Positions 17,102 to 26,326 are shown, numbered from the stretch's first letter. The stretch is DNA of 64,000 bases from Phocoenobacter atlanticus (GCF_030764225.1 NZ_JASAXH010000001.1), one strand, 5' to 3'. Made by a program: numbers and translations. Notes: generated from the sequence alone by a model not told the origin.

Positions 17102-18883
17102 ATGGAGTTTATTACAGAAATCCTGATTTTCCTAAAAGATCAAGTGCTATCTAAAGCACCGCTCTTATTAGGTATCGTTGCTTGTATTGGTTATATTTTA
17201 TTGAAAAAAGATACCACTACAATTCTTAAAGGAACTATTAAAACTATAGCTGGTTTTATGCTTGTACAAGTAGGTGCTGGCACACTTGTTAAAGGCTTTA
17301 AACCAATTATCTTAAAACTTAATGAAGTACATGGTTTAACAGGAGCAATTGTTGACCCATACACTGCTATGCAAGCGACCATTACCACAATGGCAGATAA
17401 TTATGCTTGGGTAGGTTATGCAGTACTTGGAGCATTAGCATTAAATATTCTTTTAGTTGCATTTAGACGTTTCACTGGTATTCGTACTATTATGCTTACT
17501 GGACACATTATGTTCCAACAAGCAGGTTTAGTGGCGGTATTCTATATGATTATTGGTGCAACAATGTGGGAAACCATTATTTATACCAGTGTATTAATGG
17601 CACTTTATTGGGGTATCTCTTCTAATATTATGTATCAACCAACACAGGCTGTTACAGGTGGAGCAGGGTTCTCAATTGGTCACCAACAACAAATTGCATC
17701 TTGGATCGCGGTTAAAGTTGCACCTAAATTAGGTGATAAAGATGACAGTGTTGAACATATGAAATTACCAAACTGGTTGCATATTTTCCACGATAGCGTA
17801 TCAGCAACAGCGATTGTAATGACCGTATTCTTCGGTATTATTTTATTGTCATTTGGTTTAGATAACTTACAAGTAATGGCGGGTAAAACACACTGGACAA
17901 TCTATATTCTTGAAACAGGGCTTAAATTTGCGGTCGCTATTCAAATTATCGTAACAGGTGTACGTATGTTCGTCGCAGAACTTTCAGAAGCTTTCAAAGG
18001 TATTTCTGAGCGTTTAATTCCAAATGCAGTATTAGCGATTGACTGTGCGGCAATTTACGCATTCTCTCCAAATGCAATGGTATTCGGCTTTATGTGGGGT
18101 GCTATCGGTCAGTTTGTTGCTGTTGGTATTCTTCTTGGTATGGATGCAAGTGTTCTTATCATTCCAGGCTTTATCCCAATGTTCTTCTCTAACGCAACAA
18201 TCGGGGTATTTGCAAACCGCTTTGGTGGTTGGAAAGCTGTTATGAAAGTTTGTTTTGTAATGGGTATGATCGAAATCTTAGGTTCTGCTTGGGTAATCCA
18301 AATGCTTGCTGATCAAGGTACAATCTTTAATGGTTGGATGGGAATGGCTGACTGGGCATTATTCTGGCCACCAATCTTACAAGGTATCATCTCTATCCCA
18401 TTCTTCTTCTTTGTTATTGTTGCCGCAGCATTAGTTTATATGTTCTTTGCATCAAAACAATTACGTACAGATGAAGCAGTAGCACAAGCTCAAGGTAAAA
18501 CATTAGATCAATATTATGGATTTGGTATTGAAGAAGATGAAGCGGTCACTTCTGAGGAAGTTTTTACAAATTCTCAAAGTAGTGCAAAAGCTGTTCGTAT
18601 CTTAGCAGTATGTGGTTCTGGTCAAGGTTCATCAATGATGATGAAAATGAAAATCAAAAACTACCTTGATAAACGTGGTATTCCAAATGAAATGGATTCT
18701 TGTGCGGTTACCGATTATAAAGGTAAACTAGCAAACGTAGATATCGTCGTTTCTTCACAGCATCTTGCGAATGAAATTGATGGTGGCGACAAAGTATCTG
18801 TATTAGGTGTTAAAAATATGCTTAACCCTAACTCATTTGGTGATGAATTGGTTGAATTAATCAATAAACACAACGCAAGTTAA
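17102..18883 (+). CDS. ulaA: Fused ascorbate PTS permease IIC and IIB (UlaA-UlaB)
   Basis: Takes up L-ascorbate and phosphorylates it to L-ascorbate 6-phosphate at the inner membrane. The 593 residues contain two domains that are separate proteins in E. coli. Residues about 1-460 are the UlaA-type IIC transporter with many hydrophobic segments. An acidic, glutamine-rich linker follows (about 465-495), then a IIB domain (about 497-593) with the phosphocysteine C504 in VCGSGQGSS. The linker codons contain a USS core. A good ribosome site (AAAGGAAA) precedes the ATG. The gene is followed by a hairpin, then ulaC and ulaD. Phosphate comes from EI, HPr and UlaC. Confidence 0.95.
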   Translation: MEFITEILIFLKDQVLSKAPLLLGIVACIGYILLKKDTTTILKGTIKTIAGFMLVQVGAGTLVKGFKPIILKLNEVHGLTGAIVDPYTAMQATITTMADNYAWVGYAVLGALALNILLVAFRRFTGIRTIMLTGHIMFQQAGLVAVFYMIIGATMWETIIYTSVLMALYWGISSNIMYQPTQAVTGGAGFSIGHQQQIASWIAVKVAPKLGDKDDSVEHMKLPNWLHIFHDSVSATAIVMTVFFGIILLSFGLDNLQVMAGKTHWTIYILETGLKFAVAIQIIVTGVRMFVAELSEAFKGISERLIPNAVLAIDCAAIYAFSPNAMVFGFMWGAIGQFVAVGILLGMDASVLIIPGFIPMFFSNATIGVFANRFGGWKAVMKVCFVMGMIEILGSAWVIQMLADQGTIFNGWMGMADWALFWPPILQGIISIPFFFFVIVAAALVYMFFASKQLRTDEAVAQAQGKTLDQYYGFGIEEDEAVTSEEVFTNSQSSAKAVRILAVCGSGQGSSMMMKMKIKNYLDKRGIPNEMDSCAVTDYKGKLANVDIVVSSQHLANEIDGGDKVSVLGVKNMLNPNSFGDELVELINKHNAS

Positions 18884-18929
18884 TCATCAACTGCGATTAA
18901 TTTTAGAGAGAATCTAAAATAGTTAAAAC

Positions 18930-18957
18930 AGCCCCTAGAGAATAATTTCTAGGGGCT
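18930..18957 (+). other. Intercistronic hairpin between ulaAB and ulaC
   Basis: AGCCCCTAGA and TCTAGGGGCT make a perfect 10-bp stem with an 8-base loop. There is no T-run (CTGTTCTT follows), so it may partly terminate, or protect the upstream mRNA and lower expression of the downstream genes. Confidence 0.7.
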
Positions 18958-18997
18958 CTGTTCTTAAAATTGAAAAAATATTAAAAAGGTATTTAAA

Positions 18998-19474
18998 ATG
19001 AATTTAAAACAATCTCTGATTGAGAATAACTCAATTAAATTAAACCAAACCGCCACTAGCTGGGAAGAGGCAATTAAAATTGGTACCGATATGTTAGTTG
19101 ATTCTGGTGCGATTGAACCTCGTTACTATGACAACATTATCAATAAAGTAAAAGAAATGGGGCCTTACATCATCTTAGCACCGGGACTAGCAATGCCTCA
19201 CGCTCGCCCAGAAGAAGGCGTAATTAAAACCGCTTTTGCATTAGTCACATTGACTGACCCCGTTTTCTTTGATGGTGAAGATGAAGGTGTAAAAGTACTG
19301 ATTACTTTGTCAGGTAGCTCATCTGACGAACATATGCAAGGCATTATGGAAATTACCCAAGTGCTAGAAGATGAGGATCCTGAAAGTGAAACAGGGGTTG
19401 ATTTAGCAAAAATCTTGGCGTGTCAAACAAATGAAGAAATTTACGCTGTTATAGATGCAGCATTAAACAAATAA
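18998..19474 (+). CDS. ulaC: Ascorbate PTS EIIA component UlaC
   Basis: Soluble EIIA protein of the mannitol/fructose-type fold, 158 residues. It accepts phosphate from HPr on H68 in GLAMPHARPEEG and passes it to the IIB domain of the fused permease. Length and active-site position agree with E. coli UlaC. It lies between ulaAB and ulaD, 15 bases before ulaD. Two possible USS cores lie nearby or within the gene. Confidence 0.95.
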   Translation: MNLKQSLIENNSIKLNQTATSWEEAIKIGTDMLVDSGAIEPRYYDNIINKVKEMGPYIILAPGLAMPHARPEEGVIKTAFALVTLTDPVFFDGEDEGVKVLITLSGSSSDEHMQGIMEITQVLEDEDPESETGVDLAKILACQTNEEIYAVIDAALNK

Positions 19475-19489
19475 TAAAAGGAATATAAA

Positions 19490-20167
19490 ATGTCAAAACC
19501 ATTATTACAAATTGCATTAGATTCATTAAGTCTTGAAAAAGCAGTAGCAGATGCAAAAGTGGCGGAAAAAACCGTAGATATTATTGAAGTCGGAACAATT
19601 TTAGCTTGTGCCGAAGGAATGAAAGCGGTAAAAACTTTACGTGCATTACACCCAGATCATATTTTAGTGTGCGATTTAAAAACTACCGACGGTGGTGCAA
19701 TTTTAGCGAAAATGGCATTTGAATCAGGTGCAGACTGGCTAACCGTTTCAGCAGCAGCACACCCTGCAACCAAAGCAGCGTGTAAAAAAGTGGCTGACGA
19801 TTTCAACGCAGCAAATCCAGATTTAAAAGTGAAAAAAGAAATTCAAATTGAAATCTACGGCAACTGGACATTTGAAGATGCACAAGAATGGGTAGATTTA
19901 GGCGTGAAACAAGCAATTTACCACCGCTCTCGTGATGCTGAATTAGCAGGTAAAGGCTGGACAGCAGAAGACATTGAAAAAATGAAAAAATTGGCTGATT
20001 TAGGCTTAGAACTTTCAATCACTGGTGGAATTGTGCCACAAGAAATCCATTTATTTAAAGAGATTACCAATGCGAAAGTATTCATTGCAGGGCGTGCATT
20101 AGTGGGCGAAAAAGGGAAAGAAACTGCAGAAGCGATTCGTACAGAAATCAACAAATACTGGGTTTAA
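19490..20167 (+). CDS. ulaD: 3-keto-L-gulonate-6-phosphate decarboxylase UlaD
   Basis: Decarboxylates 3-keto-L-gulonate 6-phosphate to L-xylulose 5-phosphate, between UlaG and UlaE in the pathway. The 225 residues form a barrel of the orotidine-phosphate-decarboxylase superfamily. LQIALDSLS, the metal/acid segment CDLKTTDGGAIL, the YHRSRDA loop and the phosphate-binding ITGGIVP and IAGRALVG are all visible. A strong terminator follows the gene and closes the operon. Confidence 0.96.
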   Translation: MSKPLLQIALDSLSLEKAVADAKVAEKTVDIIEVGTILACAEGMKAVKTLRALHPDHILVCDLKTTDGGAILAKMAFESGADWLTVSAAAHPATKAACKKVADDFNAANPDLKVKKEIQIEIYGNWTFEDAQEWVDLGVKQAIYHRSRDAELAGKGWTAEDIEKMKKLADLGLELSITGGIVPQEIHLFKEITNAKVFIAGRALVGEKGKETAEAIRTEINKYWV

Positions 20168-20187
20168 GAAACTTAAATTAGGTATAA

Positions 20188-20226
20188 AAAAACCTGCTTA
20201 TTTTCACTGAATAAGCAGGTTTTTTA
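20188..20226. terminator. Bidirectional terminator between ulaD and rho
   Basis: AAAAACCTGCTTAT pairs with ATAAGCAGGTTTTT over a 9-base loop. A-rich on the left and T-rich on the right, it can end both ulaD and the convergent rho transcript. Confidence 0.92.
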
Positions 20227-20243
20227 TATGAATAATTAACTTG

Positions 20244-21503
20244 TTATGAGCGTTTCATTATTTCAAAAAATTCATTATTTGTTTTTGCTACCATTAATTT
20301 ATCAATCAAAAATTCCATTGCAGAAACTTCATCCATAGGATTAATAATTTTACGTAGTACCCACATTTTTTGAAGCTCATCAGGAGTGGTAATCAGATCT
20401 TCCTTACGAGTACCAGAAGGGTTAAAGTTAATTGCAGGGAATACACGTTTTTCAGCAATTTTACGAGAAAGATGTAATTCCATATTCCCCGTACCTTTAA
20501 ATTCTTCAAAGATAACTTCATCCATTTTTGAACCCGTATCGACAAGGGCAGTTGCAATAATAGTTAAGCTTCCCCCTTCTTCGATGTTACGAGCAGCGCC
20601 GAAGAAACGTTTCGGACGGTGTAGTGCATTCGCATCGACACCACCAGATAAGATTTTACCTGATGATGGGGTAACCGTATTGTAAGCTCGAGCTAAACGA
20701 GTTATAGAATCTAACAAAATAACCACATCTTTTTTATGCTCAACTAAACGTTTTGCTTTTTCAATTACCATTTCCGCTACTTGCACGTGGCGAGAAGCTG
20801 GTTCATCAAAAGTAGAGGCGATGACTTCTCCTTTTACAGAACGAGTCATCTCTGTTACTTCTTCAGGTCGTTCATCAATAAGTAACACAATCAGTTCACA
20901 TTCAGGGTAGTTTGCTGTAATACTTTGAGCAATATTTTGTAGTAAAACTGTTTTACCCGCCTTTGGTGGTGCAACAATCAGACCACGCTGTCCTTTACCG
21001 ATAGGTGCGGCTAAATCCAAAATACGAGCCGTTAAATCTTCACTTGAACCATTGCCTCGCTCCATTTTTAAACGAGAATTAGGATGTAGAGGAGTTAAGT
21101 TTTCAAATAATATTTTATTGCGGGAAATTTCAGGCTTGTCATCATTGACTTTGGCGACTTTAAGAAGGGCAAAATAGCGTTCTCCATCTTTAGGCGGTCT
21201 TATTTTCCCTTCAATACTATCACCGGTTTGCATATTAAAACGGCGAATTTGACTAGGAGAAACATAAATGTCGTCAGGACCCGCTAAATATGAGCTGTCG
21301 TTCGAACGTAAAAAACCAAAACCATCAGGTAAGATTTCTAATACGCCTTTGCCAAAGATGTCTTCACCACTTTTGGCGTGTTGTTTTAAAATCGCAAAAA
21401 TGATGTCTTGTTTACGTAAACGACCTAGATTTTCTAAGCCTTGTGATTCGCCTAATTTCAGAAGTTCTGAGACTGGCATTGTTTTTAATTGAGTTAAATG
21501 CAT
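20244..21503 (-). CDS. rho: Transcription termination factor Rho
   Basis: RNA-dependent ATPase and helicase that ends untranslated transcripts; it works as a hexamer. The 419 residues equal the E. coli length. An N-terminal domain and cold-shock-like RNA-binding domain (about 50-125, with DGFGFLRS and RRFNMQTGD) precede the RecA-like motor, with Walker A in APPKAGKTVLL, the Q-loop and R-loop region, and LLDSITRLARAYN. The start is set by alignment of MHLTQLKTMPVSELL; no good Shine-Dalgarno is seen before it. A leader of about 250 bases without genes could hold autoregulatory sites. Confidence 0.98.
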   Translation of the reverse strand: MHLTQLKTMPVSELLKLGESQGLENLGRLRKQDIIFAILKQHAKSGEDIFGKGVLEILPDGFGFLRSNDSSYLAGPDDIYVSPSQIRRFNMQTGDSIEGKIRPPKDGERYFALLKVAKVNDDKPEISRNKILFENLTPLHPNSRLKMERGNGSSEDLTARILDLAAPIGKGQRGLIVAPPKAGKTVLLQNIAQSITANYPECELIVLLIDERPEEVTEMTRSVKGEVIASTFDEPASRHVQVAEMVIEKAKRLVEHKKDVVILLDSITRLARAYNTVTPSSGKILSGGVDANALHRPKRFFGAARNIEEGGSLTIIATALVDTGSKMDEVIFEEFKGTGNMELHLSRKIAEKRVFPAINFNPSGTRKEDLITTPDELQKMWVLRKIINPMDEVSAMEFLIDKLMVAKTNNEFFEIMKRS

Positions 21504-21760
21504 AGGAAAGTTTTTTATTTTATAATTTAAATTAAAGTTTGAACAGAATAAACAAGTTTTGTCCAGAAATGGTTTTCACCAAGAATTGAGGTTGCCTAGA
21601 TTACCTTTATTTTTGTCAATTTGCAAATTTTTTTATTGATTTACTTTAAAGTTTTTTGAGCAATTTCGTACTTTTTTTAAAATAATGCTAAATAAACGGA
21701 TAAACTTCGGCTTTAGCTTACTTTTAAGAAAGTAATTTATGTAAAAAATGGCAAATTATT

Positions 21761-22267
21761 CTATTTATTTTCCATTTTTTTGACACACAAATGTAAAATT
21801 TCATCATAGCCTTTTGATATATAATCATTATGTTTAACATTATTATTTTTAAGATCGTTCATTGCCTCATAAATACCCTGTATCATACTTTGAGTATCAG
21901 TAAGTGTCCAACACTGAGCATTTAAATGATAAAAATTTTGTTTTAAATCAGAAGCAAAAAGAATGCCGTTGTAATAAGCATAAATATTATGATCTAACAT
22001 TTTATTTAATGTGTTTGCTCTAATTTGTTTAATTGGTTGGGTAATTTCGCCATTATAAAATTGTGTCACACCTTTAATAAAAGCGTCAATATCATAGGTG
22101 TTATCTACTCTATCTTGATAGGTTTGAGAGGCTGAACCATATCCAACAGCATAAGATTTCTGATCAAGTTTATCTTTTGCAACTGATTGAAAATAAGGTG
22201 ATTGATTACAAGCAGTTATAATAAATAATCCCATTATTAAGCAGATTGTTGAAATAATTTTTTGCAT
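21761..22267 (-). CDS. Small lipoprotein resembling the N-terminal domain of FKBP-type isomerases
   Basis: A 168-residue lipoprotein precursor: a hydrophobic signal ends in the lipobox IITAC, with C20 as lipidation site. The mature part contains KLDQKSYAVGYGSASQ and YDIDAFIKGVTQFYNGE. This pattern looks like the dimerisation domain (FKBP_N) at the front of Mip/FkpA-type prolyl isomerases, but the catalytic FKBP domain is absent. Function is unknown. It may be a periplasmic or outer-membrane chaperone-like protein or a degenerate Mip relative. It is divergent from thyA. Confidence 0.65.
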   Translation of the reverse strand: MQKIISTICLIMGLFIITACNQSPYFQSVAKDKLDQKSYAVGYGSASQTYQDRVDNTYDIDAFIKGVTQFYNGEITQPIKQIRANTLNKMLDHNIYAYYNGILFASDLKQNFYHLNAQCWTLTDTQSMIQGIYEAMNDLKNNNVKHNDYISKGYDEILHLCVKKMENK

Positions 22268-22336
22268 TGTATTACCCTCTTTTATTAAAAATCTGCTACT
22301 ATTCTATCCTAAATAATGTTGTTGAGGAAATAAAAA

Positions 22337-23188
22337 ATGAAACAGTATTTAGACTTATGCCAAAGAATTATTGAGCAAGGAAAATGGATTGAAAACAAAA
22401 GGACAGGAAAGCGTTGTTTAACCGTCATTAATGCGGATTTAACCTATGATGTAGCACAGGGGGGATTTCCTCTTGTTACAACACGAAAGAGCTTTTGGAA
22501 AGCAGCAATTGCAGAATTACTCGGTTATATTCGTGGTTATGATAGTGCTGCCGATTTTCGTCAATTAGGCTCTAAATCGTGGGATGCGAATGCCAATCAA
22601 AACACAGAATGGCTAGCAAATCCTCATCGTAAAGGTGAAGATGATATGGGATTAGTTTATGGTGCTGTGGGACGAAACTTTCCTAAACCAGATGGTGGTA
22701 GTGTTGATTTATTACGCCAAATTGTTGATGACCTGAAACAAGGAATTGATAACAGAGGAGAAATCTATACTTTTTATCATCCAGGTGCTTTCCATTTAGG
22801 CTGTTTACGTCCTTGTTTGCATAGTCATCACTTTTCACTACTTGATGGCACGCTTTATTTAAATAGTACTCAACGTTCTGCTGATGTGCCACTTGGCTTA
22901 AATTGGAATATGGTACAATGTTACACTTTCCTTGCTTTAATGGCTCAAATAACAGGACATCAAGCAGGGCAGGCTTATCACAAAATTGTCAATGCACATA
23001 TCTACGAAGATCAGCTTGAATTAATGAGAGACGTACAATTAAAACGGTCCCCCTTAAAAGCCCCTAAATTAAAAATAAACCCTAATATCAAAACATTAGA
23101 AGATTTAGAAACTTGGGTAACATTAGATGATTTTGATGTTGAGGGGTATGAAAGTTACGATCCAATCAAATATCCTTTTTCTGTTTAG
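22337..23188 (+). CDS. thyA: Thymidylate synthase
   Basis: Methylates dUMP to dTMP using methylene-tetrahydrofolate. The 283 residues agree with the longer ThyA form that I recall from Pasteurella relatives (E. coli has 264). The nucleophile is C160 in LRPCLHSHHF. The phosphate-binding QRSADVPLGLNW follows; most family members have Cys where this has Ala182, a position next to but not at the catalytic centre. The end, YESYDPIKYPFSV, is typical. It stands alone, convergent with rne across a hairpin. Confidence 0.94.
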   Translation: MKQYLDLCQRIIEQGKWIENKRTGKRCLTVINADLTYDVAQGGFPLVTTRKSFWKAAIAELLGYIRGYDSAADFRQLGSKSWDANANQNTEWLANPHRKGEDDMGLVYGAVGRNFPKPDGGSVDLLRQIVDDLKQGIDNRGEIYTFYHPGAFHLGCLRPCLHSHHFSLLDGTLYLNSTQRSADVPLGLNWNMVQCYTFLALMAQITGHQAGQAYHKIVNAHIYEDQLELMRDVQLKRSPLKAPKLKINPNIKTLEDLETWVTLDDFDVEGYESYDPIKYPFSV

Positions 23189-23234
23189 TGTCCTCAAGGC
23201 TATTTTGGTTTTTACCTAAAACACTTAATATAAA

Positions 23235-23286
23235 AAAGAGAAAACAAGCGGTATGATTTTCATCAAAATTTGCAAGTTTTCTCTTT
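23235..23286. terminator. Hairpin with USS in its loop between thyA and rne
   Basis: An 11-bp perfect stem (AAAGAGAAAAC with GTTTTCTCTTT) encloses a complete USS (ACAAGCGGT plus its A/T arm). Read on the minus strand it ends in a T-run, so it can terminate rne; the thyA direction is less clear. Confidence 0.75.
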
Positions 23287-23306
23287 CAAATCAAAAAAGT
23301 ATTTAA

Positions 23307-26123
23307 TTACTTCTCTTCAGTCACCGCAACTCTTGGTGCTGAATGTACGTGACTAACAGCACTTGAATGACCACCAAATCCTTTACCATAAAAATAGTAA
23401 CGAGACTCTTGCCATTCTGTTACATTAACAGCATCATTTAACTCTTTTGATGATTCTGCTAATGTCATTACTGCTGTTGTATGCTGAACTCTTGAAATAG
23501 TGCCAAGTTTCCCATCAAATTGATAGCTACTTTGATATGCTTTAGTTTCAGTTTTAGGCGTAATTTCAACAATATTATCTTGGGGTTTTGATTTAGATAC
23601 TCTATCATTTTTTTCTGCAACTAAATCTCTTTCCGATTCTTGAGAAATCACATTTCCTAAAGGTGTGGAAGAACTTGTATTACGCTCTTCTACAACAACA
23701 GGGGTGACCGGTGTTAAAGAACCATTTTTTTGTTGTGCTAACATCTCATCAACAGAAAGGAAACGAGGTTTTTCATCTGTTTTTACTTTTGCTGGTTTTT
23801 CAGTTTTAATCCAAACTTTTCCACTCGCAAATTCAGGTGACATTACTGCAGAAGTTAATTTCATCGTCGTATTATTACTAGATTGACGACGACGTTGATT
23901 TCCAATACGTAAATGACGAGGAGAGCGGCGACGAGAATGCTCTTTGTCATTATTATCCTGTTGTGGCTTAATATCTGTTACAACCTCTGCTTGTGATGGC
24001 GGCTGTGACGGTGTTGCCACATTTTCTATAACAGGTTGAACTTCTATCATTTCTTTAATCTCAGGAACAATATCTACGTTACTATTTTCACTGATTTCTG
24101 GTGTATTTGTGGCTCGAATTTTTTTACGTAGATCACGGCGCTGACGACGTTCTTCAATTTGAACTTGATTTTGCTCTTTAGTAACTTTTTTCTCAGGTTG
24201 TTTTTTTTCTGCTACCGTAACAACTTCTTCAATAACATTGTTGCCTTTTTTCGTCGTGTTATTGTTACTATGTTTTTTGGTTTTTACATTATCAGAGGTT
24301 GATTTAGGCTCATTATTACGAGCAGGATATTCTTTTCGGTTGCGACGATTTCGCTGATTACGTCCTCTATTATTATTGTTATGTTTATTTTTCTTAGGTG
24401 TAACTTTTTCCTCTTCAACAGTAAATATACCTTTAATCTTACTAATGATGCGACTAAGCAATGATACTTTTTTCACTTTAGGTGTTGGTGCAGGTTGTAA
24501 ATTTAAGTCACTGTTTTGCAATACTGCTTCAACAGTAATAATAGGTTCATTATTTATCGCTGTATTTTCTGTGGTGAATGTTGGTGTTGTATTTTCGTCA
24601 TCTTTAACTTGGTAGAATTTAGCTAAATCATAACTTAATGTCGAAGAAATTTCATTTTCACGTAAACGATAAATATTAAAATGCGGTGTTTCAATATTTT
24701 CATTTGGTACAATCATAATATTGACATTATGACGTTTTTCAATACTATCCACAGCTTTACGCTTTTCATTTAATAAGTATGAAGCGACTTCAACTGGTAC
24801 AACAGCGTGTACTTGTTTTGAATTTTCTTTAATTGCCTCTTCTTCAACCAAACGTAAAATTGAGAGTGAAATAGAATCATTATCACGAACTTTACCCGTT
24901 CCTTGACAACGAGAACAAATATGTGAAGAAGCCTCACTTAATGAAGAGCTTAAACGCTGACGCGACATTTCAAGCAAGCCAAAACGGGAAATTCGACTAA
25001 ATTGAATTCTAGCACGATCTTGTTGAACGGCTTCTCGAATACGATTTTCGACTTCACGCTGATGACGAATAGGTGTCATATCAATAAAGTCAATAACAAT
25101 TAAACCGCCTAAATCACGTAAACGCATTTGACGAGCAATCTCATCAGCAGCTTCAAGATTGGTGGTTAATGCGGTTTCTTCAATGTCACTACCACGAGTC
25201 GCTCTTGCAGAGTTAATATCAACAGCAGTTAATGCTTCTGTCGCATCAATAACAATAGAACCACCAGAAGGTAAACGCACTTCTCTTTGGAAGGCGGATT
25301 CAATTTGTGATTCAATCTGATAATGGCTAAATAATGGGACTTCGCCTTCGTATAGTTTCACTCGATTGATAAAATCAGGACGTACTAAGCGGATGTGATT
25401 TTTTGCTTTCTCAAAAATCTTTTTACTATCTATTAAAATTTCACCAATATCGCGGCGTAAATAATCACGAATGGCACGTACAATAACATCACTTTCTTGA
25501 TGAATTAAAAATGGTGCAGGACGTGAGCTTGCTGCTTTTTTGATGGCTTCCCAATGATGTAATAAAACTTGTAAATCCCACTGTAATTCTTCTGGTGATT
25601 TTCCAACACCAGCCGTTCTTACAATTAAGCCCATATCATTAGGTACATCTAAGTTACTTAACGTTTCTTTTAATTCTTGACGTTCTTCACCCTCAATTCG
25701 GCGAGAAATCCCTCCTGCTCGAGGATTATTAGGCATTAAAACTAAATAGCTTCCAGCTAAAGAAATAAAGGTTGTCAATGCAGCTCCTTTATTACCACGC
25801 TCTTCTTTGCTAACTTGGATAATAACTTCTTGCCCTTCTTTGATTACATTTTTAATGCTTGGGCTACCTTGAAATACATAACCATTAGGAAAGTATTCAC
25901 GAGAAATTTCTTTTAAAGGAAGGAAACCGTGTCGATCTGTTCCATAATCAACAAATGCTGCTTCTAAACTTGGTTCAACACGAGTGATTTTTCCTTTATA
26001 GATATTTGATTTTTTTTGCTCGTGTCCCGGACTTTCAATATCTAAATCAAATAGGCGTTGCCCATCAACAAGGGCAACTCGCAACTCTTCTTTTTGAGTT
26101 GCATTAATAAGCATTCTTTTCAT
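23307..26123 (-). CDS. rne: Ribonuclease E
   Basis: Main endoribonuclease for mRNA decay and rRNA/tRNA processing and scaffold of the degradosome. The 938 residues begin MKRMLINATQKEELRVAL. The catalytic half (about 1-510) is highly conserved: S1 domain, 5'-sensor/RNase H-like part, DNase I-like domain with DINSARATRG and IDFIDM, and the zinc-link CSRCQGTG. The second half is low-complexity: basic Arg/Lys/Asn-rich blocks for RNA binding, then a tail with FYGKGFGGH...SAPR resembling the PNPase-docking end of E. coli RNase E. The start follows that alignment; earlier in-frame codons are not used. RraB, its inhibitor, is also in this window. Confidence 0.97.
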   Translation of the reverse strand: MKRMLINATQKEELRVALVDGQRLFDLDIESPGHEQKKSNIYKGKITRVEPSLEAAFVDYGTDRHGFLPLKEISREYFPNGYVFQGSPSIKNVIKEGQEVIIQVSKEERGNKGAALTTFISLAGSYLVLMPNNPRAGGISRRIEGEERQELKETLSNLDVPNDMGLIVRTAGVGKSPEELQWDLQVLLHHWEAIKKAASSRPAPFLIHQESDVIVRAIRDYLRRDIGEILIDSKKIFEKAKNHIRLVRPDFINRVKLYEGEVPLFSHYQIESQIESAFQREVRLPSGGSIVIDATEALTAVDINSARATRGSDIEETALTTNLEAADEIARQMRLRDLGGLIVIDFIDMTPIRHQREVENRIREAVQQDRARIQFSRISRFGLLEMSRQRLSSSLSEASSHICSRCQGTGKVRDNDSISLSILRLVEEEAIKENSKQVHAVVPVEVASYLLNEKRKAVDSIEKRHNVNIMIVPNENIETPHFNIYRLRENEISSTLSYDLAKFYQVKDDENTTPTFTTENTAINNEPIITVEAVLQNSDLNLQPAPTPKVKKVSLLSRIISKIKGIFTVEEEKVTPKKNKHNNNNRGRNQRNRRNRKEYPARNNEPKSTSDNVKTKKHSNNNTTKKGNNVIEEVVTVAEKKQPEKKVTKEQNQVQIEERRQRRDLRKKIRATNTPEISENSNVDIVPEIKEMIEVQPVIENVATPSQPPSQAEVVTDIKPQQDNNDKEHSRRRSPRHLRIGNQRRRQSSNNTTMKLTSAVMSPEFASGKVWIKTEKPAKVKTDEKPRFLSVDEMLAQQKNGSLTPVTPVVVEERNTSSSTPLGNVISQESERDLVAEKNDRVSKSKPQDNIVEITPKTETKAYQSSYQFDGKLGTISRVQHTTAVMTLAESSKELNDAVNVTEWQESRYYFYGKGFGGHSSAVSHVHSAPRVAVTEEK

Positions 26124-26264
26124 TGTATTTTCTCTTAATCTTTTTATGTCTCTTTTTAATGCCAATCTCACGACTGTTCAAAGAGATAAATTATTTTAAA
26201 CTCATTATTACGTCTTACATTTATATTTTGCGTAATCTTTTATTTATTGCATATGGTGGTTGAA

Positions 26265-26326
26265 AATTAACCGTTAAATTTCTTTTATTTTTTATAAAAT
26301 TTTTAAATAAATAAAAGCGGTTAATT
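26265..26326 (-). promoter_or_regulatory. Large hairpin in the rne 5' leader
   Basis: Two nested perfect 9-bp stems: AATTAACCG with CGGTTAATT outside and CTTTTATTT with AAATAAAAG inside, with an 8-base bulge on one side. It lies about 140-200 bases upstream of the rne start, inside a 309-base gene-free leader. E. coli rne is autoregulated through hairpins in a long leader; an equivalent role here is inferred. Confidence 0.5.

Noticed and set aside
21718..21735. Small hairpin TTACTTT-TAAG-AAAGTAA after the 168-residue lipoprotein gene
   Set aside because: Short AT-only stem without a T-run in the needed direction; too weak to call a terminator.
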